Assembly (NCBI RefSeq): GCF_020539525.1
Contig: NZ_JACDXX010000004.1
Coordinates: 230,903-294,902 of the forward strand
DNA: 64,000 nt
Direction: 5' to 3'
DNA from: Pseudogemmobacter faecipullorum
GTDB lineage: Bacteria; Pseudomonadota; Alphaproteobacteria; Rhodobacterales; Rhodobacteraceae
Part shown: positions 1 to 9,652 of the stretch, in pieces
Position numbering within the stretch: the stretch's first letter is position 1
Layout: each line of letters starts with the position of its first letter
Notes under the pieces: generated by a model
Told to the model about the DNA's origin: nothing
The model's database searches: none
The model's input: the letters and a program-made list of their open reading frames with translations, nothing else
Translations under genes and position numbers: made by a program

Positions 1-1074
1 GGACAGACCCTGTCCGACCTCGGTGCCGAAGTGATCAAGGTTGAGGCTCCGGAAGGCGATGATACCCGCCGCTGGGGCCCGCCCTTCATTGACCATGACG
101 GCGAGCGTTCCGCCGCCTATTTTCATTGCACCAACCGGGGCAAGAAAAGCGTGATTGCCGATTTCCGCAGCCCCGAGGGCCAGGAAAAGGTTCGTCAGCT
201 GATCGCCGGGGCCGATGTGGTGATCGAGAATTTCAAGCTCGGCGGGCTGAAGAAATACGGGCTGGATTATGACAGCCTGCGCCAGATCAATCCCGGTCTG
301 ATCTATTGCTCGATCACCGGCTTTGGCCAGACCGGCCCCTATGCGCATCGCGCCGGCTATGATTTTATCATCCAGGGCATGGCCGGGATGATGAGCGTCA
401 CCGGCTCGGCCGATGGCCAGCCGCAGAAGGTCGGCGTGGCGGTGACCGATGTCTTTACCGGCATCTATGCCAGTAATGCGATTATGGCGGCGCTGATCCA
501 GCGCGCCCGCACCGGCGAGGGTCAGCATATCGATATGGCGCTGATGGATGTGGCGGTCTCTGTCATGGCCAATCAGACGCTGAATTACCTCGCAACCGGC
601 ACCGCGCCGCAGAAGATGGGCAATGCGCATCCCAATCTCGCGCCCTATGCGGTGTTCGATTGCGCCGATGGCTGGCTGATTCTCGCAATCGGCAATGATG
701 GTCAGTTCCGCAGGCTCTGCGCTTTGCTGGACCTGGGCGCTCTGGCCGAAGATCCGCGCTTCCTCAGCAATGCCGATCGCGTTGCCAATCGCGAGGCGAT
801 GACGGTGCTGCTGAGCGAAGCCACGCGAAAGATGACCAAAGCTGCACTGCTGGCTGCCTGCGAGGCTGAGGGCGTTCCGGCGGGGCCGATCAATGACATG
901 GCCGAGGTCTTTGCCGATCCTCAGGTGGTGGCGCGGGGTATGCAGATCCGTCCGGATGGCCTGCCGGGCGTGCGCAGCCCGATGAGCTTCTCGGGCGCAG
1001 AGCTGGCACTCGGCCGCCCCTCACCGAAACTGGGCGAGCATCAGGAAGAAATTTTCGGCGGGCTGACATCCTGA
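1..1074 (+). CDS. CaiB/BaiF-type (class III) CoA-transferase, 5' end outside window
   Basis: Family III enzymes move CoA between carboxylic acids in the cytoplasm through a mixed anhydride on an aspartate. The reading frame is open from base 1 (GQTLSDLGAEVIKVEAPEGDD), the usual N-terminal region of the family, so the true start lies upstream and roughly the first 20-40 residues are missing. Family signatures are visible: VIENFKLG, the SITGFGQTGPY loop, and HIDMALMDV, whose first Asp is the expected catalytic residue. The rest matches a ~400-residue family member. The substrate cannot be assigned. A GC-rich hairpin follows the stop. Family assignment is secure; specific function is not. Confidence 0.88.
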   Translation, partial: GQTLSDLGAEVIKVEAPEGDDTRRWGPPFIDHDGERSAAYFHCTNRGKKSVIADFRSPEGQEKVRQLIAGADVVIENFKLGGLKKYGLDYDSLRQINPGLIYCSITGFGQTGPYAHRAGYDFIIQGMAGMMSVTGSADGQPQKVGVAVTDVFTGIYASNAIMAALIQRARTGEGQHIDMALMDVAVSVMANQTLNYLATGTAPQKMGNAHPNLAPYAVFDCADGWLILAIGNDGQFRRLCALLDLGALAEDPRFLSNADRVANREAMTVLLSEATRKMTKAALLAACEAEGVPAGPINDMAEVFADPQVVARGMQIRPDGLPGVRSPMSFSGAELALGRPSPKLGEHQEEIFGGLTS

Positions 1075-1092
1075 CAAAAAGGGGCCTCCGGT

Positions 1093-1144
1093 GGGATATT
1101 TAACGACAGGAGAAAGCGCTTTTCATCTGTCCCTTAAATATCCC
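1093..1144. repeat. Intergenic imperfect palindrome, Rhodobacterales-type repeat, copy 1
   Basis: A GGGATATTTAA left arm and a TTAAATATCCC right arm enclose further matching blocks (GACAG/CTGTC) around an AAGCGCTTTT core. The right half, TTCATCTGTCCCTTAAATATCC, recurs in shortened form at 25081-25102 and 60196-60217. The element lies between the CoA-transferase stop and the convergent peptidase gene. Confidence 0.7.
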
Positions 1145-1169
1145 GGGGGGAAAGCGGCCCTGGCCGCGA

Positions 1170-1195
1170 GGGGGGCAGCGCCCCCCTTTCTTTTA
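1170..1195 (+). terminator. Rho-independent-type terminator after the CoA-transferase gene
   Basis: GGGGGGC and GCCCCCC pair across a 3-base loop and are followed by TTTCTTTTAT, a good intrinsic terminator for the plus-strand transcript. The T-rich tail runs up to the stop of the convergent peptidase gene. Confidence 0.65.
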
Positions 1196-2161
1196 TCCGC
1201 GCAGCCGGTCCATCACCCGCACCAGGGCTTCGGATATGCCCGGCTCGGACAGAGCATGGCCTGCCATCGGCACGATATTCAGCCGCGCCCGCTCCCAGCC
1301 GCTGGCCAGTGACCAGGCGGATTGCGGCGGGCAGATCATATCATAGCGGCCCTGGATGATATCGGCCGGGATCTGCTCGATCCTGGCGCGGTTTTTCAGG
1401 ATCCAGCCATCCTCGTCGAGAAAACCTGCATTGCTGAAATAGTGATTCTCAAGGCGCGAGAATGCGCGGGCATATTCGGCGGGGCTTTCGCCGAACCAGC
1501 CGTCACTCTGGATCGAGGCCAGCGCATTTTCCCATCCGGCCCAGAGGCGGCCAAAGTGGATTTCCTCGGCCCGGTCACCGGAGAACAGGCGGCGGTGATA
1601 GGCGGCGATCAGATCGTCGCGCTCCTCCTCGGGGATCGGCGCGACAAAGCGCTGCCAGAGATCGGGGAAGAACGCGCCGGCGCCACCGCCATAGAACCAG
1701 CGCAGCTCGGCCCGGGTCATCAGAAAAACGCCGCGCAGAACCAGGTGACGCAGCCGTTCGGGATGCGAAATGGCGCAGATCAGGGCGAGGGTCGCCCCCC
1801 AGCTGCCACCAAAGCCGATATAGCGCCCGATCCCCAGATCGGTGCAGATCCGTTCGGTATCGCGCACCAGATGCCAGCTGGTATTGTTCCCGACCTCGGC
1901 CAGCGGGCGCGAGCGGCCGCAGCCGCGCTGATCAAACAGCACCACACGGTAATAATCCGGGTCGAAATAGCGCCGCATCGCCGGGCTGCAGCCGCCGCCG
2001 GGGCCGCCATGAAACAGAATGACCGGAACCCCGTCGGGCCTGCCGCATTGCTCAACATAGATCTGATGGCCATCGCCCATATCAATCATGCGCTGGTCGA
2101 AAGGCTCGACCAGCGGGTAGAGATAGTCCACAGCGCGTTTTTGACCTGATCTCTGATCCAT
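1193..2161 (-). CDS. pip: Proline iminopeptidase (alpha/beta hydrolase, family S33)
   Basis: Removes N-terminal proline from peptides in the cytoplasm. At 322 aa it has the family length. The oxyanion-hole motif HGGPGGGC is near residue 50, the DQRGCGRS motif typical of the prolyl aminopeptidase branch lies near residue 78, and the nucleophile elbow [10 protein letters not shown] near residue 118 contains the catalytic Ser. The C-terminal part contains GRYDMICPP and AGHALSEPG, supplying Asp and His. The start codon lies 51 nt from the divergent ubiG, so the two share a promoter region. The family call is strong; preference for proline is inferred from the conserved family motifs. Confidence 0.92.
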   Translation of the reverse strand: MDQRSGQKRAVDYLYPLVEPFDQRMIDMGDGHQIYVEQCGRPDGVPVILFHGGPGGGCSPAMRRYFDPDYYRVVLFDQRGCGRSRPLAEVGNNTSWHLVRDTERICTDLGIGRYIGFGGSWGATLALICAISHPERLRHLVLRGVFLMTRAELRWFYGGGAGAFFPDLWQRFVAPIPEEERDDLIAAYHRRLFSGDRAEEIHFGRLWAGWENALASIQSDGWFGESPAEYARAFSRLENHYFSNAGFLDEDGWILKNRARIEQIPADIIQGRYDMICPPQSAWSLASGWERARLNIVPMAGHALSEPGISEALVRVMDRLRG

Positions 2162-2212
2162 CAGCGCCTATATAACCCGGGCAAATGCCAAAGTCGAATG
2201 AGGAGCAACAGA

Positions 2213-2956
2213 ATGGACGCCTCTGCCACCACGATTGATCCGGCCGAGGTCGCCAAGTTTGAGGCTATGGCTGCCGAATGGTGGGATCCGAAGGGCAAGT
2301 TTCGCCCGCTGCATCAGATGAACCCCTGCCGGCTGGATTATATCACCCGCCAGATTGCCGCTGAATTCGACCGCGACCTCGCCGGCGCTTTGCCGTTCAG
2401 CGGGCTGCGCCTGCTTGATATCGGCTGCGGCGGCGGGCTTTTGTCCGAGCCGATGGCCCGGCTCGGCGCGGATGTCACCGGCGCGGATGCGGCACCGAAG
2501 AATATTCCGGTGGCCCGGATCCATGCTGAGCAGTCGGGACTGCAGATAGATTACCGCAATACCACCGCCGAGGCGCTCGCTGAGGCAGGAGAGCAGTTCG
2601 ATGTGGTGCTGAATATGGAAGTGGTCGAGCATGTCGCCGATCCTCTGGCCTATCTGACGGCCTGTCAGCGCCTGCTCAGACCGGGCGGGCTGATGATCTG
2701 CTCGACGCTGAACCGCAATGCCAAAAGCTTTGCCATGGCGATTGTCGGCGCCGAATGGGTGATGCGCTGGCTGCCCAAAGGCACGCATGACTGGCAGAAA
2801 TTCATCACCCCGGATGAGCTTTACGCCCTGATCCGCCAGGCCGGGCTTGATCCGGTGGACCGCAAGGGTATGATTCTTAATCCGGTTTCCTGGCGCTGGG
2901 GCATCTCAGATCGCGATCTCTCGGTGAATTATGTGACGGCGAGCGTGAAACGGTGA
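2213..2956 (+). CDS. ubiG: UbiG, ubiquinone biosynthesis O-methyltransferase
   Basis: Carries out both O-methylations of ubiquinone synthesis with S-adenosylmethionine. The 247-aa protein starts with the family N-terminus ([31 protein letters not shown]). SAM motif [15 protein letters not shown], is near residue 70, and motif [11 protein letters not shown] follows in the middle. The ATG at 2213 has AGGAG 7 nt upstream and gives the canonical N-terminus; an upstream in-frame ATG at 2198 overlaps that ribosome-binding site. The stop overlaps the GTG of the next gene (GTGA), so ubiG, the DUF4105 gene and the YihY-type gene form one translationally coupled operon. Confidence 0.95.
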   Translation: MDASATTIDPAEVAKFEAMAAEWWDPKGKFRPLHQMNPCRLDYITRQIAAEFDRDLAGALPFSGLRLLDIGCGGGLLSEPMARLGADVTGADAAPKNIPVARIHAEQSGLQIDYRNTTAEALAEAGEQFDVVLNMEVVEHVADPLAYLTACQRLLRPGGLMICSTLNRNAKSFAMAIVGAEWVMRWLPKGTHDWQKFITPDELYALIRQAGLDPVDRKGMILNPVSWRWGISDRDLSVNYVTASVKR

Positions 2957-3933
2957 AAACAGTGATCTTCTGGCTGGCTCTGCTTGTGGTGACGCTCTGG
3001 GGGGCTCTGGCGCTCCGGGTGCAGTTTGCGCAGATCTGGCCGCTGATCACCCTGGCAGCGGCGGTGGCGCTGGTGGTCTGGGCGCGGCTGGGGCCGGGCT
3101 ATGGCTGGTGGGGGCTTGGTCTGCTGGCTTTGGGGCTTTTGGGCTGGTTTTTCAGTCTGACGCCGCGCCAGGACCGCGACTGGGCTGCGGATGTCGAACA
3201 TATCGTCAGGGGCCGGATCGAGGGCGATCTCGTGCATCTGGAGAATATCCGCGCCTTCCGCTGGCGTGATGCCGATCACGCCGCGGAGGCCTGGACCAGC
3301 CGCACCATTGATCTGCGGCAGATCACCGGGGCGGATATGATCACCTCGGTCTGGGATAATCCCGATATTGCGCATCTGCTGGTCAGCTTCCGCTTTGCTG
3401 AGGGCGATCCGCTGACCTTTTCGGTCGAGATCCGCCGCGAGAAAGGTGAGAAATTCTCGGTTCTGGGCGGGTTCTTCCGCCAGTTTGAACTGGCGCTGAT
3501 CGCCGCGGATGAGCGCGACATCGTGCAGTGGCGGGCCGTGCCCCGGGGCGAGGAGGTGCGGCTCTATCCGCTGCAGCTGCGCCCCGATCAGCTGGCTGAG
3601 GTGTTTTTGCAATACGTCGCTCTGGGCAATCAGCTCAATGAGGCGCCGCGCTGGTATAATACCGCGCTGTCGAACTGCACCACCGTGGTCTGGCAGCTGT
3701 CGAAAGTGCTGAGCCGTGATCTGCCGCTCAGCCCCAGCCTGCTGCTCTCTGGCCGCCTGCCGGAATATCTCGATGGTTTCGGCGTACTGGCCGGAGAGGG
3801 CAGCCTGAGTGACAAACGCGCAGCGGCGCTGATTTCGGAACGCGCCAGAGCCTGGCCGGAAAGTGGAAGCTTCTCGGCCTGGATCCGGCAGGATGGTAAG
3901 CTTGGTAAGCAGGAAGTGACGGAAGGTTTATGA
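2953..3933 (+). CDS. DUF4105 (Lnb N-terminal periplasmic domain) membrane-anchored protein
   Basis: 326 aa. The N-terminus has two or three hydrophobic segments (residues 3-22, 30-45, 52-66), followed by a long hydrophilic domain expected on the periplasmic side. Features of the DUF4105 family are visible: the [24 protein letters not shown] start, a central [24 protein letters not shown] segment, and NCTTVVW near the C-terminus with the conserved Cys. The molecular function of the family is unknown to me; a papain-like fold has been proposed for related proteins. The GTG start overlaps the ubiG stop and the stop overlaps the next ATG (ATGA). Confidence 0.8.
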   Translation: MKTVIFWLALLVVTLWGALALRVQFAQIWPLITLAAAVALVVWARLGPGYGWWGLGLLALGLLGWFFSLTPRQDRDWAADVEHIVRGRIEGDLVHLENIRAFRWRDADHAAEAWTSRTIDLRQITGADMITSVWDNPDIAHLLVSFRFAEGDPLTFSVEIRREKGEKFSVLGGFFRQFELALIAADERDIVQWRAVPRGEEVRLYPLQLRPDQLAEVFLQYVALGNQLNEAPRWYNTALSNCTTVVWQLSKVLSRDLPLSPSLLLSGRLPEYLDGFGVLAGEGSLSDKRAAALISERARAWPESGSFSAWIRQDGKLGKQEVTEGL

Positions 3934-4805
3934 CGGGCGGGGTTTTGCGCAGGATACAGTCTTTCCTCTGGGCGGTGCTTGAGCGGGTGAGTGACGGCCA
4001 TTTCGGCCTGGTGGCGGCAGGGGTAGCCTTTTACGCGATGTTTGCGGTCTTCCCCAGCCTGGCCGCCGTGGTGGCAATCTGGGGCATGATGGCCGATCCG
4101 GTGGTGATTGCCGGTTATCTGGCGATTGGCGAGCGCTTCCTGCCGCCCGATGCCAGCATTCTGGTGCATGATCAGGTGATGGGGCTGGTGAGTGCGCCCG
4201 CCGCGACACTGGGCTGGGCGACCGTTCTTTCGCTGCTGGTTGCGCTTTATTCGACCCGCAATGCCGTGGCGGCGCTGATCAGCGGGCTTGATGTGGTGCA
4301 CCGCGCCACGCCGCGCGGCTTTCTGCGCGGCCTCGCGCGGGAGGTTACGCTGACCCTGGCGCTGATCGCGGCGCTGATTGCTGCCCTGGCAACGGTGGTG
4401 ATCGTCCCGGTGCTGCTGGCACCGCTGGCGCTGGAGACCTGGGCGCCCTGGCTGATCCGGGTTCTGCCCTGGCTTGCGATGTTCTTCGCCGTGCTGGTCT
4501 GCCTGTCGATTCTGTTCCGCTATGGCCCCAACGTGCCAAAAGGCGAGAGATCGGCCTGGTTTTCCTTTGGCGTGATCTTTGCCGCGCTGGCCTGGGCCGG
4601 GGTTTCGATGGGCTTCTCGCTCTATCTTGAGAATTTCAACAGCTATAACCGGATCTACGGCTCGATCGGTGCGGCGATCATTCTGATGATGTGGCTCTAT
4701 CTCTCGGTCTGGGCGATTCTGGCCGGGGGGGCGATCAATGCCGAGCTCGATCAGCGCCGCCGGATTTTGCGGCAGATGGGGCGCGAGCGGCACCGGATGC
4801 GCTGA
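3930..4805 (+). CDS. YihY/BrkB family inner-membrane protein
   Basis: 291 aa with about six hydrophobic segments and the family signatures: DGHFGLVAAGVAFYAMFAVFPSL near the N-terminus (the family's 'AAGIAFYALLSLFP' type motif), LYSTRNAVAALISGLDVVH in the middle, and YGSIGAAIILMMWLYLS followed by GGAINAELDQ at the end. These signatures define the YihY/BrkB family once misnamed ribonuclease BN. The transported substrate is unknown. It overlaps the DUF4105 gene by four bases (ATGA) and is last in the ubiG operon. Confidence 0.9.
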   Translation: MTGGVLRRIQSFLWAVLERVSDGHFGLVAAGVAFYAMFAVFPSLAAVVAIWGMMADPVVIAGYLAIGERFLPPDASILVHDQVMGLVSAPAATLGWATVLSLLVALYSTRNAVAALISGLDVVHRATPRGFLRGLAREVTLTLALIAALIAALATVVIVPVLLAPLALETWAPWLIRVLPWLAMFFAVLVCLSILFRYGPNVPKGERSAWFSFGVIFAALAWAGVSMGFSLYLENFNSYNRIYGSIGAAIILMMWLYLSVWAILAGGAINAELDQRRRILRQMGRERHRMR

Positions 4806-4881
4806 AGCGGGTAGGGACAGAGACCCGGAGCACTGCGGGCCTGTCCTTCCCCAGTCTGAGCCGCGGGCAAAGGTATCAGAA

Positions 4882-4907
4882 GGGGAAGGGCGCGCGGCCG
4901 CTTCCCC
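4882..4907. terminator. Possible hairpin terminator between convergent genes
   Basis: GGGGAAG pairs with CTTCCCC across a GC-rich 12-nt loop. It sits between the convergent YihY-type and universal stress genes and has no T tract, so it is only a weak terminator candidate. Confidence 0.35.
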
Positions 4908-4955
4908 CCCGTCTCAGCTTCCGCCTGGATCAGCCCTCCAGCAGGGGGCGCGTGC

Positions 4956-5801
4956 TTAATGCGCCATGAAGACCGGCAGCCCGGCCTGTTCGAGCAGGTT
5001 GCGGGTCGCCCCGCCGAGAATGGCCTCGCGGAAGCGCGAATGGCCATAGGCGCCCATCACCAGCAGATCGGCGCCCAGATCCTGGCATTGCCGTGCCAGC
5101 ACATCCGAGACCCGCGGCAGAGTGCGGGCCAGAACCGAAACCTCGGCCCTGACGCCATGGCGCACCAGCAGCTGGCAGAGCGCGCCGCCCGGGTCCGAGC
5201 GTTCGAGGCCGGTGGCGGGGGGATCGATCACGGTGATAACCACCCGCGCAGCCCGCTTGAGGAAGGGCAGGGCCCGCCTTGCCGCCACCAGGGCCTCGCG
5301 GCTCTGGTTCCAGGCAAGCACGATGGTGCCGGGGCTGGCCTTGACCGCCGCTTTCTCGGGCACGATCAGCACCGGGGCCATGCCCTCGAACAGCGCCGCC
5401 TCAACGACGGCTTCGGCCTCGGCCCCATTGCCGGTGACATAGGGTTTGGGCAGTACCACCAGATCGGCATAGCGCGCCCGCATAGCCACCAGCTCATTGA
5501 GCGAGCCGAGCTGGGTGATGGCCGCATCCATCGACCAGCGCAGCATAGGAGGCTGGGCATTCAGGGCTTTTTTCAGCGCCGCTTCGGTCAGTTTCAGCTC
5601 TTCGGCGACCCGGTCTGCCTCCATCTGCAGCATGATGGTGCTGGTGCTCATGTAGGAATAGCCCAGCTGCGAGCGATCTGTGCCGAGGGCGAGCACTTCG
5701 AGATGCGCATCAGCATCCAGCGCGACCGTCGCGGCGCTTGCAATGGCAAGCTCGAGGCCGGTCTGCGAGCCGATCACGCTCAGCAATGATTTATAGGCCA
5801 T
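4956..5801 (-). CDS. Tandem-domain universal stress protein (UspA family)
   Basis: 281 aa with two Usp folds: residues about 1-145 and 150-281. The second keeps the nucleotide-binding signature GAYGHSRFREAILGGATRNLL (G-x2-G-x9-G-[ST]); the first is degenerate. The start at 5801 is chosen because GGAGG lies 7 nt before this ATG; a GTG two codons earlier would be too close to it. The gene is divergent from ccoN with two FNR-like boxes in the shared region, so it is probably induced at low oxygen with the cbb3 oxidase, a pairing that recurs in related bacteria. The exact role is unknown. Confidence 0.9.
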   Translation of the reverse strand: MAYKSLLSVIGSQTGLELAIASAATVALDADAHLEVLALGTDRSQLGYSYMSTSTIMLQMEADRVAEELKLTEAALKKALNAQPPMLRWSMDAAITQLGSLNELVAMRARYADLVVLPKPYVTGNGAEAEAVVEAALFEGMAPVLIVPEKAAVKASPGTIVLAWNQSREALVAARRALPFLKRAARVVITVIDPPATGLERSDPGGALCQLLVRHGVRAEVSVLARTLPRVSDVLARQCQDLGADLLVMGAYGHSRFREAILGGATRNLLEQAGLPVFMAH

Positions 5802-5873
5802 TTTCACCCTCCGTGGCGGGCATCTTGCCCACGTTTATCAACGCAGCATTGCGCGCTCTGGCTCCGCTTCGCC

Positions 5874-5887
5874 TTGACCGAGGTCAA
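5874..5887. promoter_or_regulatory. FNR/FnrL-like box 1 (usp-ccoN region)
   Basis: TTGACCGAGGTCAA matches the FNR dyad TTGAT-N4-ATCAA with one change in each half. It lies 73 nt upstream of the universal stress protein start, so it may mainly serve that gene. Confidence 0.65.
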
Positions 5888-5919
5888 ATCGCCGCTTTTG
5901 CGCGTCACGCGCGCGGGTC

Positions 5920-5933
5920 TTGACGCAGATCAA
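5920..5933. promoter_or_regulatory. FNR/FnrL-like box 2 upstream of ccoN
   Basis: TTGACGCAGATCAA differs from TTGAT-N4-ATCAA by one base. It is 117 nt upstream of the ccoN ATG, a distance compatible with activation of a promoter in between. It is the best-matching FNR-type site in the window. Confidence 0.75.
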
Positions 5934-6049
5934 GGCAGCGTGATCGCCGGAACGGCTAGAGAATCCATGCCGACCCCCGGAGGCGGGGGCCTGTCCGGCA
6001 TTCGGCCGGGCATATGCGGCCCCGTGAAAAGCGAGACGAGGGACAACCT

Positions 6050-7657
6050 ATGTTGTGGGATTACCTGAAACTGATCGTGCTTGGCATGATTGCGGTACTG
6101 GCCGCAATCGCTGCCAATTATGCACGAGATCCCGCCTATCTGGCCAATGCGATCACCATCGCTCTGGCCGCTGTCATCACCTTTGTGGTGGTGCTGCGCC
6201 GGGTGGGCGAGCCGGTCAGAACCGACCGGACTGAATATTTTGACAGTGTGGTCCGGGCTGGCGTGATCGCCACCGCCTTCTGGGGCGTGATCGGCTTTCT
6301 TGTCGGCGTGGTCATTGCTTTGCAGCTGGCCTTCCCCTGGCTGAACTTTGAACTGCTGCAGGGTATTGGCAATTTTGGACGGCTGCGCCCGCTGCATACC
6401 TCTGCCGTGATCTTTGCCTTCGGCGGCAATGCTCTGATCGCCACCGCTTTCTACGTCGTCCAGCGTACCTCGGCGGTGCGGCTCTGGGGCGGCGGTCTCG
6501 GCTGGTTCGTGTTCTGGGGCTATAATCTCTTCATCGTTCTGGCGGCATCGAGCTATCTGCTCGGCGGCACCCAGGGCAAGGAATATGCCGAGCCGGTCTG
6601 GTATCTCGATATCTGGCTGACCATCGTCTGGGTGATGTTCTTCCTCGTCTATGCCGGAACGGTCATCAATCGCCGCGAGCCGCATATCTATGTGGCGAAC
6701 TGGTTCTACCTCGCCTTCATCCTGACCATCGCCATGCTGCATCTCGTCAATAACATGGCGGTGCCGGTTTCGATCTTTGGCTCGGCCGCGGTTCAGGTGA
6801 CCTCGGGCGTGCAGGATGCGATGATCCAGTGGTGGTACGGTCATAATGCCGTCGGCTTCTTCCTGACTGCCGGCTTCCTCGGCATGATGTATTATTTCGT
6901 GCCGAAACAGGCCGACCGCCCGGTCTACAGCTATAAGCTGTCGATCATCCACTTCTGGGCGCTGATCTTCCTCTATATCTGGGCCGGTCCGCACCATCTG
7001 CATTACACCGCTCTGCCCGAATGGGCGGCGACGCTTGGCATGGTGTTCTCGATCATCCTGTGGATGCCGAGCTGGGGCGGTATGATCAACGGGCTGATGA
7101 CGCTGTCGGGGGCCTGGGACAAGCTGCGCACCGATCCGGTGCTGCGCATGATGGTGGCGGCAATCGCTTTCTACGGCATGGCGACCTTTGAGGGGCCGAT
7201 GATGTCGATCAAGGCGGTGAACTCGCTGTCGCATTACACCGACTGGACCATCGGCCATGTGCATTCCGGCGCGCTTGGCTGGAACGGCATGATCACCTTC
7301 GGCGCGCTGTATTACCTGACGCCGAAACTCTGGAACCGCGACGGTCTCTATAGCCTCAGCGCCGTCTCCTGGCACTTCTGGCTCGCGACCATCGGCATCG
7401 TGCTCTACGCCTCTTCGATGTGGGTCTCGGGGATCATGGAGGGGCTGATGTGGCGTGAGGTTGATGCCAATGGCTTCCTCGTCAATGCCTTCGCCGACAC
7501 GGTCGCAGCCAAAAAGCCGATGAATATCGTCCGCGCGCTTGGCGGGGCCATGTATCTGCTCGGGGCGCTGATCATGTGCTGGAACCTGTGGATGACGGTG
7601 AGGGGCCAGACGGCCCGCGCCCCGGTCAATGCCAATAACGCCATTGCGGCAGAGTGA
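6050..7657 (+). CDS. ccoN: CcoN, catalytic subunit I of cbb3-type cytochrome c oxidase
   Basis: 535 aa, about twelve membrane segments. Reduces oxygen with high affinity at the haem b3-CuB site in the inner membrane. Metal-ligand motifs are visible in order: [16 protein letters not shown] (low-spin haem His), [10 protein letters not shown] (CuB His), [14 protein letters not shown] (His pair), and [12 protein letters not shown] (haem ligands). The ATG at 6050 follows GAGGGA with good spacing and gives the family N-terminus; the longer frame from 6014 adds twelve unlikely residues. First gene of ccoNOQP behind an FNR-like box. Confidence 0.97.
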   Translation: MLWDYLKLIVLGMIAVLAAIAANYARDPAYLANAITIALAAVITFVVVLRRVGEPVRTDRTEYFDSVVRAGVIATAFWGVIGFLVGVVIALQLAFPWLNFELLQGIGNFGRLRPLHTSAVIFAFGGNALIATAFYVVQRTSAVRLWGGGLGWFVFWGYNLFIVLAASSYLLGGTQGKEYAEPVWYLDIWLTIVWVMFFLVYAGTVINRREPHIYVANWFYLAFILTIAMLHLVNNMAVPVSIFGSAAVQVTSGVQDAMIQWWYGHNAVGFFLTAGFLGMMYYFVPKQADRPVYSYKLSIIHFWALIFLYIWAGPHHLHYTALPEWAATLGMVFSIILWMPSWGGMINGLMTLSGAWDKLRTDPVLRMMVAAIAFYGMATFEGPMMSIKAVNSLSHYTDWTIGHVHSGALGWNGMITFGALYYLTPKLWNRDGLYSLSAVSWHFWLATIGIVLYASSMWVSGIMEGLMWREVDANGFLVNAFADTVAAKKPMNIVRALGGAMYLLGALIMCWNLWMTVRGQTARAPVNANNAIAAE

Positions 7658-7668
7658 GCGGGAAACAG

Positions 7669-8412
7669 ATGTCACTTCTCGACAAACATAAACGTATCGA
7701 AACCCATGCAACTTTGCTGATGGTGCTGGCCTTTCTGACGGTCACCATCGGCGGGCTGGTGCAGATTGTGCCGCTGTTCTATCTGGAAAACACCATCGAG
7801 AAGGTAGAGGGGATGCGCCCCTATACCCCGCTCGAGCTGACCGGACGCGATATCTATATCCGCGAGGGCTGCTATGGCTGCCACAGCCAGATGATCCGGC
7901 CGATGCGCGATGAATATACCCGTTACGGCCATTACTCGCTGGCGGCGGAATCGATGTATGACCATCCGTTCCAGTGGGGCTCCAAACGCACCGGGCCGGA
8001 TCTGGCGCGGGTGGGCGGGCGCTATTCGGATGAATGGCATGTCGATCACTTCATGGATGCCAAACAGGTCGTGCCGGAATCGGTGATGCCGCCCTATGGC
8101 TTCCTCGCCAGGGCAAAGCTGGATGGTCAGCATATTCAGGAGCTGATCGAGACCCAGGTGATCGTCGGCGTGCCCTATAGCGAAGAGATGGTGGAAAATG
8201 CCAAAGCCGATTTCCTTGCGCAGGCCAATCCTGATGCGGATACGGCAGGGCTGGAAGCGCGCTACGGCGCCGCGGCCTTCGGCAAAGCGGTGAATATCCG
8301 TAACTTCGACGGCCAGCAGGCACTGACCGAAATGGATGCGCTGATCGCCTATATGCAGGTTCTCGGTACGATGGTCGATTTCTCGACCTTCACCCGCGAT
8401 CCGAACCGCTGA
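7669..8412 (+). CDS. ccoO: CcoO, monohaem cytochrome c subunit II of cbb3 oxidase
   Basis: 247 aa. An N-terminal membrane anchor (residues about 15-35) is followed by a periplasmic cytochrome c domain with one CxxCH site in [12 protein letters not shown]. It passes electrons toward CcoN. The ATG at 7669 follows GGGAAACAG; a GTG at 7654 overlapping the ccoN stop is the alternative. Conserved segments [33 protein letters not shown] and MPPYGFL match the CcoO family. Confidence 0.96.
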   Translation: MSLLDKHKRIETHATLLMVLAFLTVTIGGLVQIVPLFYLENTIEKVEGMRPYTPLELTGRDIYIREGCYGCHSQMIRPMRDEYTRYGHYSLAAESMYDHPFQWGSKRTGPDLARVGGRYSDEWHVDHFMDAKQVVPESVMPPYGFLARAKLDGQHIQELIETQVIVGVPYSEEMVENAKADFLAQANPDADTAGLEARYGAAAFGKAVNIRNFDGQQALTEMDALIAYMQVLGTMVDFSTFTRDPNR

Positions 8413-8422
8413 GGAGGCACAG

Positions 8423-8620
8423 ATGGAACATTATTCCTTCCTGCGGACATTGGCCGACAGCTGGGGGCTGCTGGCGATGACGCTGTTCTTCCTTGCGATC
8501 ATCGCCTGGGCCTTCCGGCCTGGTTCGCGCAAGACCCATGACGCAATCGCCAGTTCGATCTTCCGCAATGAGGCCCAGCCTGCGGCAGACCCCCGAAACA
8601 GCCAGCAGACGGAGGCGTGA
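8423..8620 (+). CDS. ccoQ: CcoQ, small membrane subunit of cbb3 oxidase
   Basis: 65 aa, one membrane segment (about residues 14-31), then the AWAFRPGSRKTHDAIASSIFRNE stretch usual for CcoQ. GAGGAGG precedes the start. CcoQ stabilises the oxidase complex and in Rhodobacter has been linked to oxygen signalling. It lies between ccoO and ccoP with 3-10 nt gaps. Confidence 0.93.
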   Translation: MEHYSFLRTLADSWGLLAMTLFFLAIIAWAFRPGSRKTHDAIASSIFRNEAQPAADPRNSQQTEA

Positions 8621-8623
8621 CAG

Positions 8624-9502
8624 ATGTGCGCCAAGCAAGTGAAGCCGCGTGAGGGCGAGCCGCCGACCACCGGCCATGAATGGGATGGTATCCGCGAGTT
8701 TGACAATCCGATGCCGCGCTGGTGGCTCTGGACCTTCTATGCCTGCATCGTCTGGGGCATTGGCTATACCATTGCCTATCCGGCCTGGCCGCTGCTGACC
8801 GAAGCCACGCGCGGGGTGATCGGTCACGACACCCGCGCCGATGTCGAGGGTGAGCTGGCCGAATGGGATGCGAAAAACGCGGCGATCAAGGAGCAGCTGA
8901 TCGCGACGGATCTGACTGCGATCGGCGAGGATCCGCAGCTGGTCAGCTTTGCGGAAAATGCCGGGGCAGCCGTCTTCCGCACCAATTGCGCTCAGTGCCA
9001 CGGCGCCGGGGCAGCCGGGGTGCAGAGCCTTGGCTATGCCAATCTGCTCGATGATGACTGGCTCTGGGGCGGGGATATGGAGGCGATCTATCTGACCGTT
9101 TCCCATGGCATTCGCAATACGACCGATCCCGAGGCACGCTATTCGGAAATGCCGAAATTCGGCGCTGATGGCCTGCTCGATAAGGGCCAGGTCGGCGATG
9201 TGGTTGAATATGTGCTGCAGCTTTCGGGCCAGCAGCATGAGGCGGGCCGCGCCCGTGCCGGGGCGGTGGTCTATGCCGATAACTGCATGGCCTGCCACGG
9301 AGAGAACGGTGAGGGCGACCGCGAACAGGGGGCGCCGAAGCTGACCGATGCGGTCTGGCTCTATGGGGGCAGCCGCGAGGATATCACCCATAGCGTCAAT
9401 TTCGCGCGTTTCGGGGTGATGCCGAACTGGAACACCCGCCTGAGCGAGGATGAACTCCGCGCTGTCAGCTGGTATGTCCATGGTCTCGGCGGTGGCGAGT
9501 AA
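8624..9502 (+). CDS. ccoP: CcoP, dihaem cytochrome c subunit III of cbb3 oxidase
   Basis: 292 aa. The N-terminal segment TGHEWDGIREFDNPMPRWW and the single membrane span after it are CcoP hallmarks. Two periplasmic cytochrome c domains follow, with CAQCHG (about residue 125) and CMACHG (about residue 223). It accepts electrons from soluble cytochrome c and hands them to CcoO/CcoN. It is the last gene of ccoNOQP and is followed by a strong terminator; the maturation genes ccoGHIS, often adjacent in relatives, are 30 kb downstream here. Confidence 0.96.
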   Translation: MCAKQVKPREGEPPTTGHEWDGIREFDNPMPRWWLWTFYACIVWGIGYTIAYPAWPLLTEATRGVIGHDTRADVEGELAEWDAKNAAIKEQLIATDLTAIGEDPQLVSFAENAGAAVFRTNCAQCHGAGAAGVQSLGYANLLDDDWLWGGDMEAIYLTVSHGIRNTTDPEARYSEMPKFGADGLLDKGQVGDVVEYVLQLSGQQHEAGRARAGAVVYADNCMACHGENGEGDREQGAPKLTDAVWLYGGSREDITHSVNFARFGVMPNWNTRLSEDELRAVSWYVHGLGGGE

Positions 9503-9528
9503 GCCGCCGGATCACAGAGCGACAGGGG

Positions 9529-9555
9529 AAAAGGGGCCAGAGGGCCCCTTTTCTT
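9529..9555 (+). terminator. Intrinsic terminator of ccoNOQP
   Basis: AAAAGGGGCC and GGCCCCTTTT form a near-perfect stem around a 4-nt loop, followed by TTCTT, 26 nt after the ccoP stop. Confidence 0.85.
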
Positions 9556-9652
9556 ATGGGCCCGACCGGGGCGCGGGCAGAGGCGGAACGGAATATCGCG
9601 CCACTCGTTCTACAGCTGTTCTGCCCCGGCAGAACCGGTGCAGGAGGGCGAG

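Noticed and set aside
2168..2788. Long minus-strand frame inside ubiG
   Set aside because: Antisense shadow of a conserved gene, with no family match or ribosome-binding site; similar shadows throughout the window were left out.
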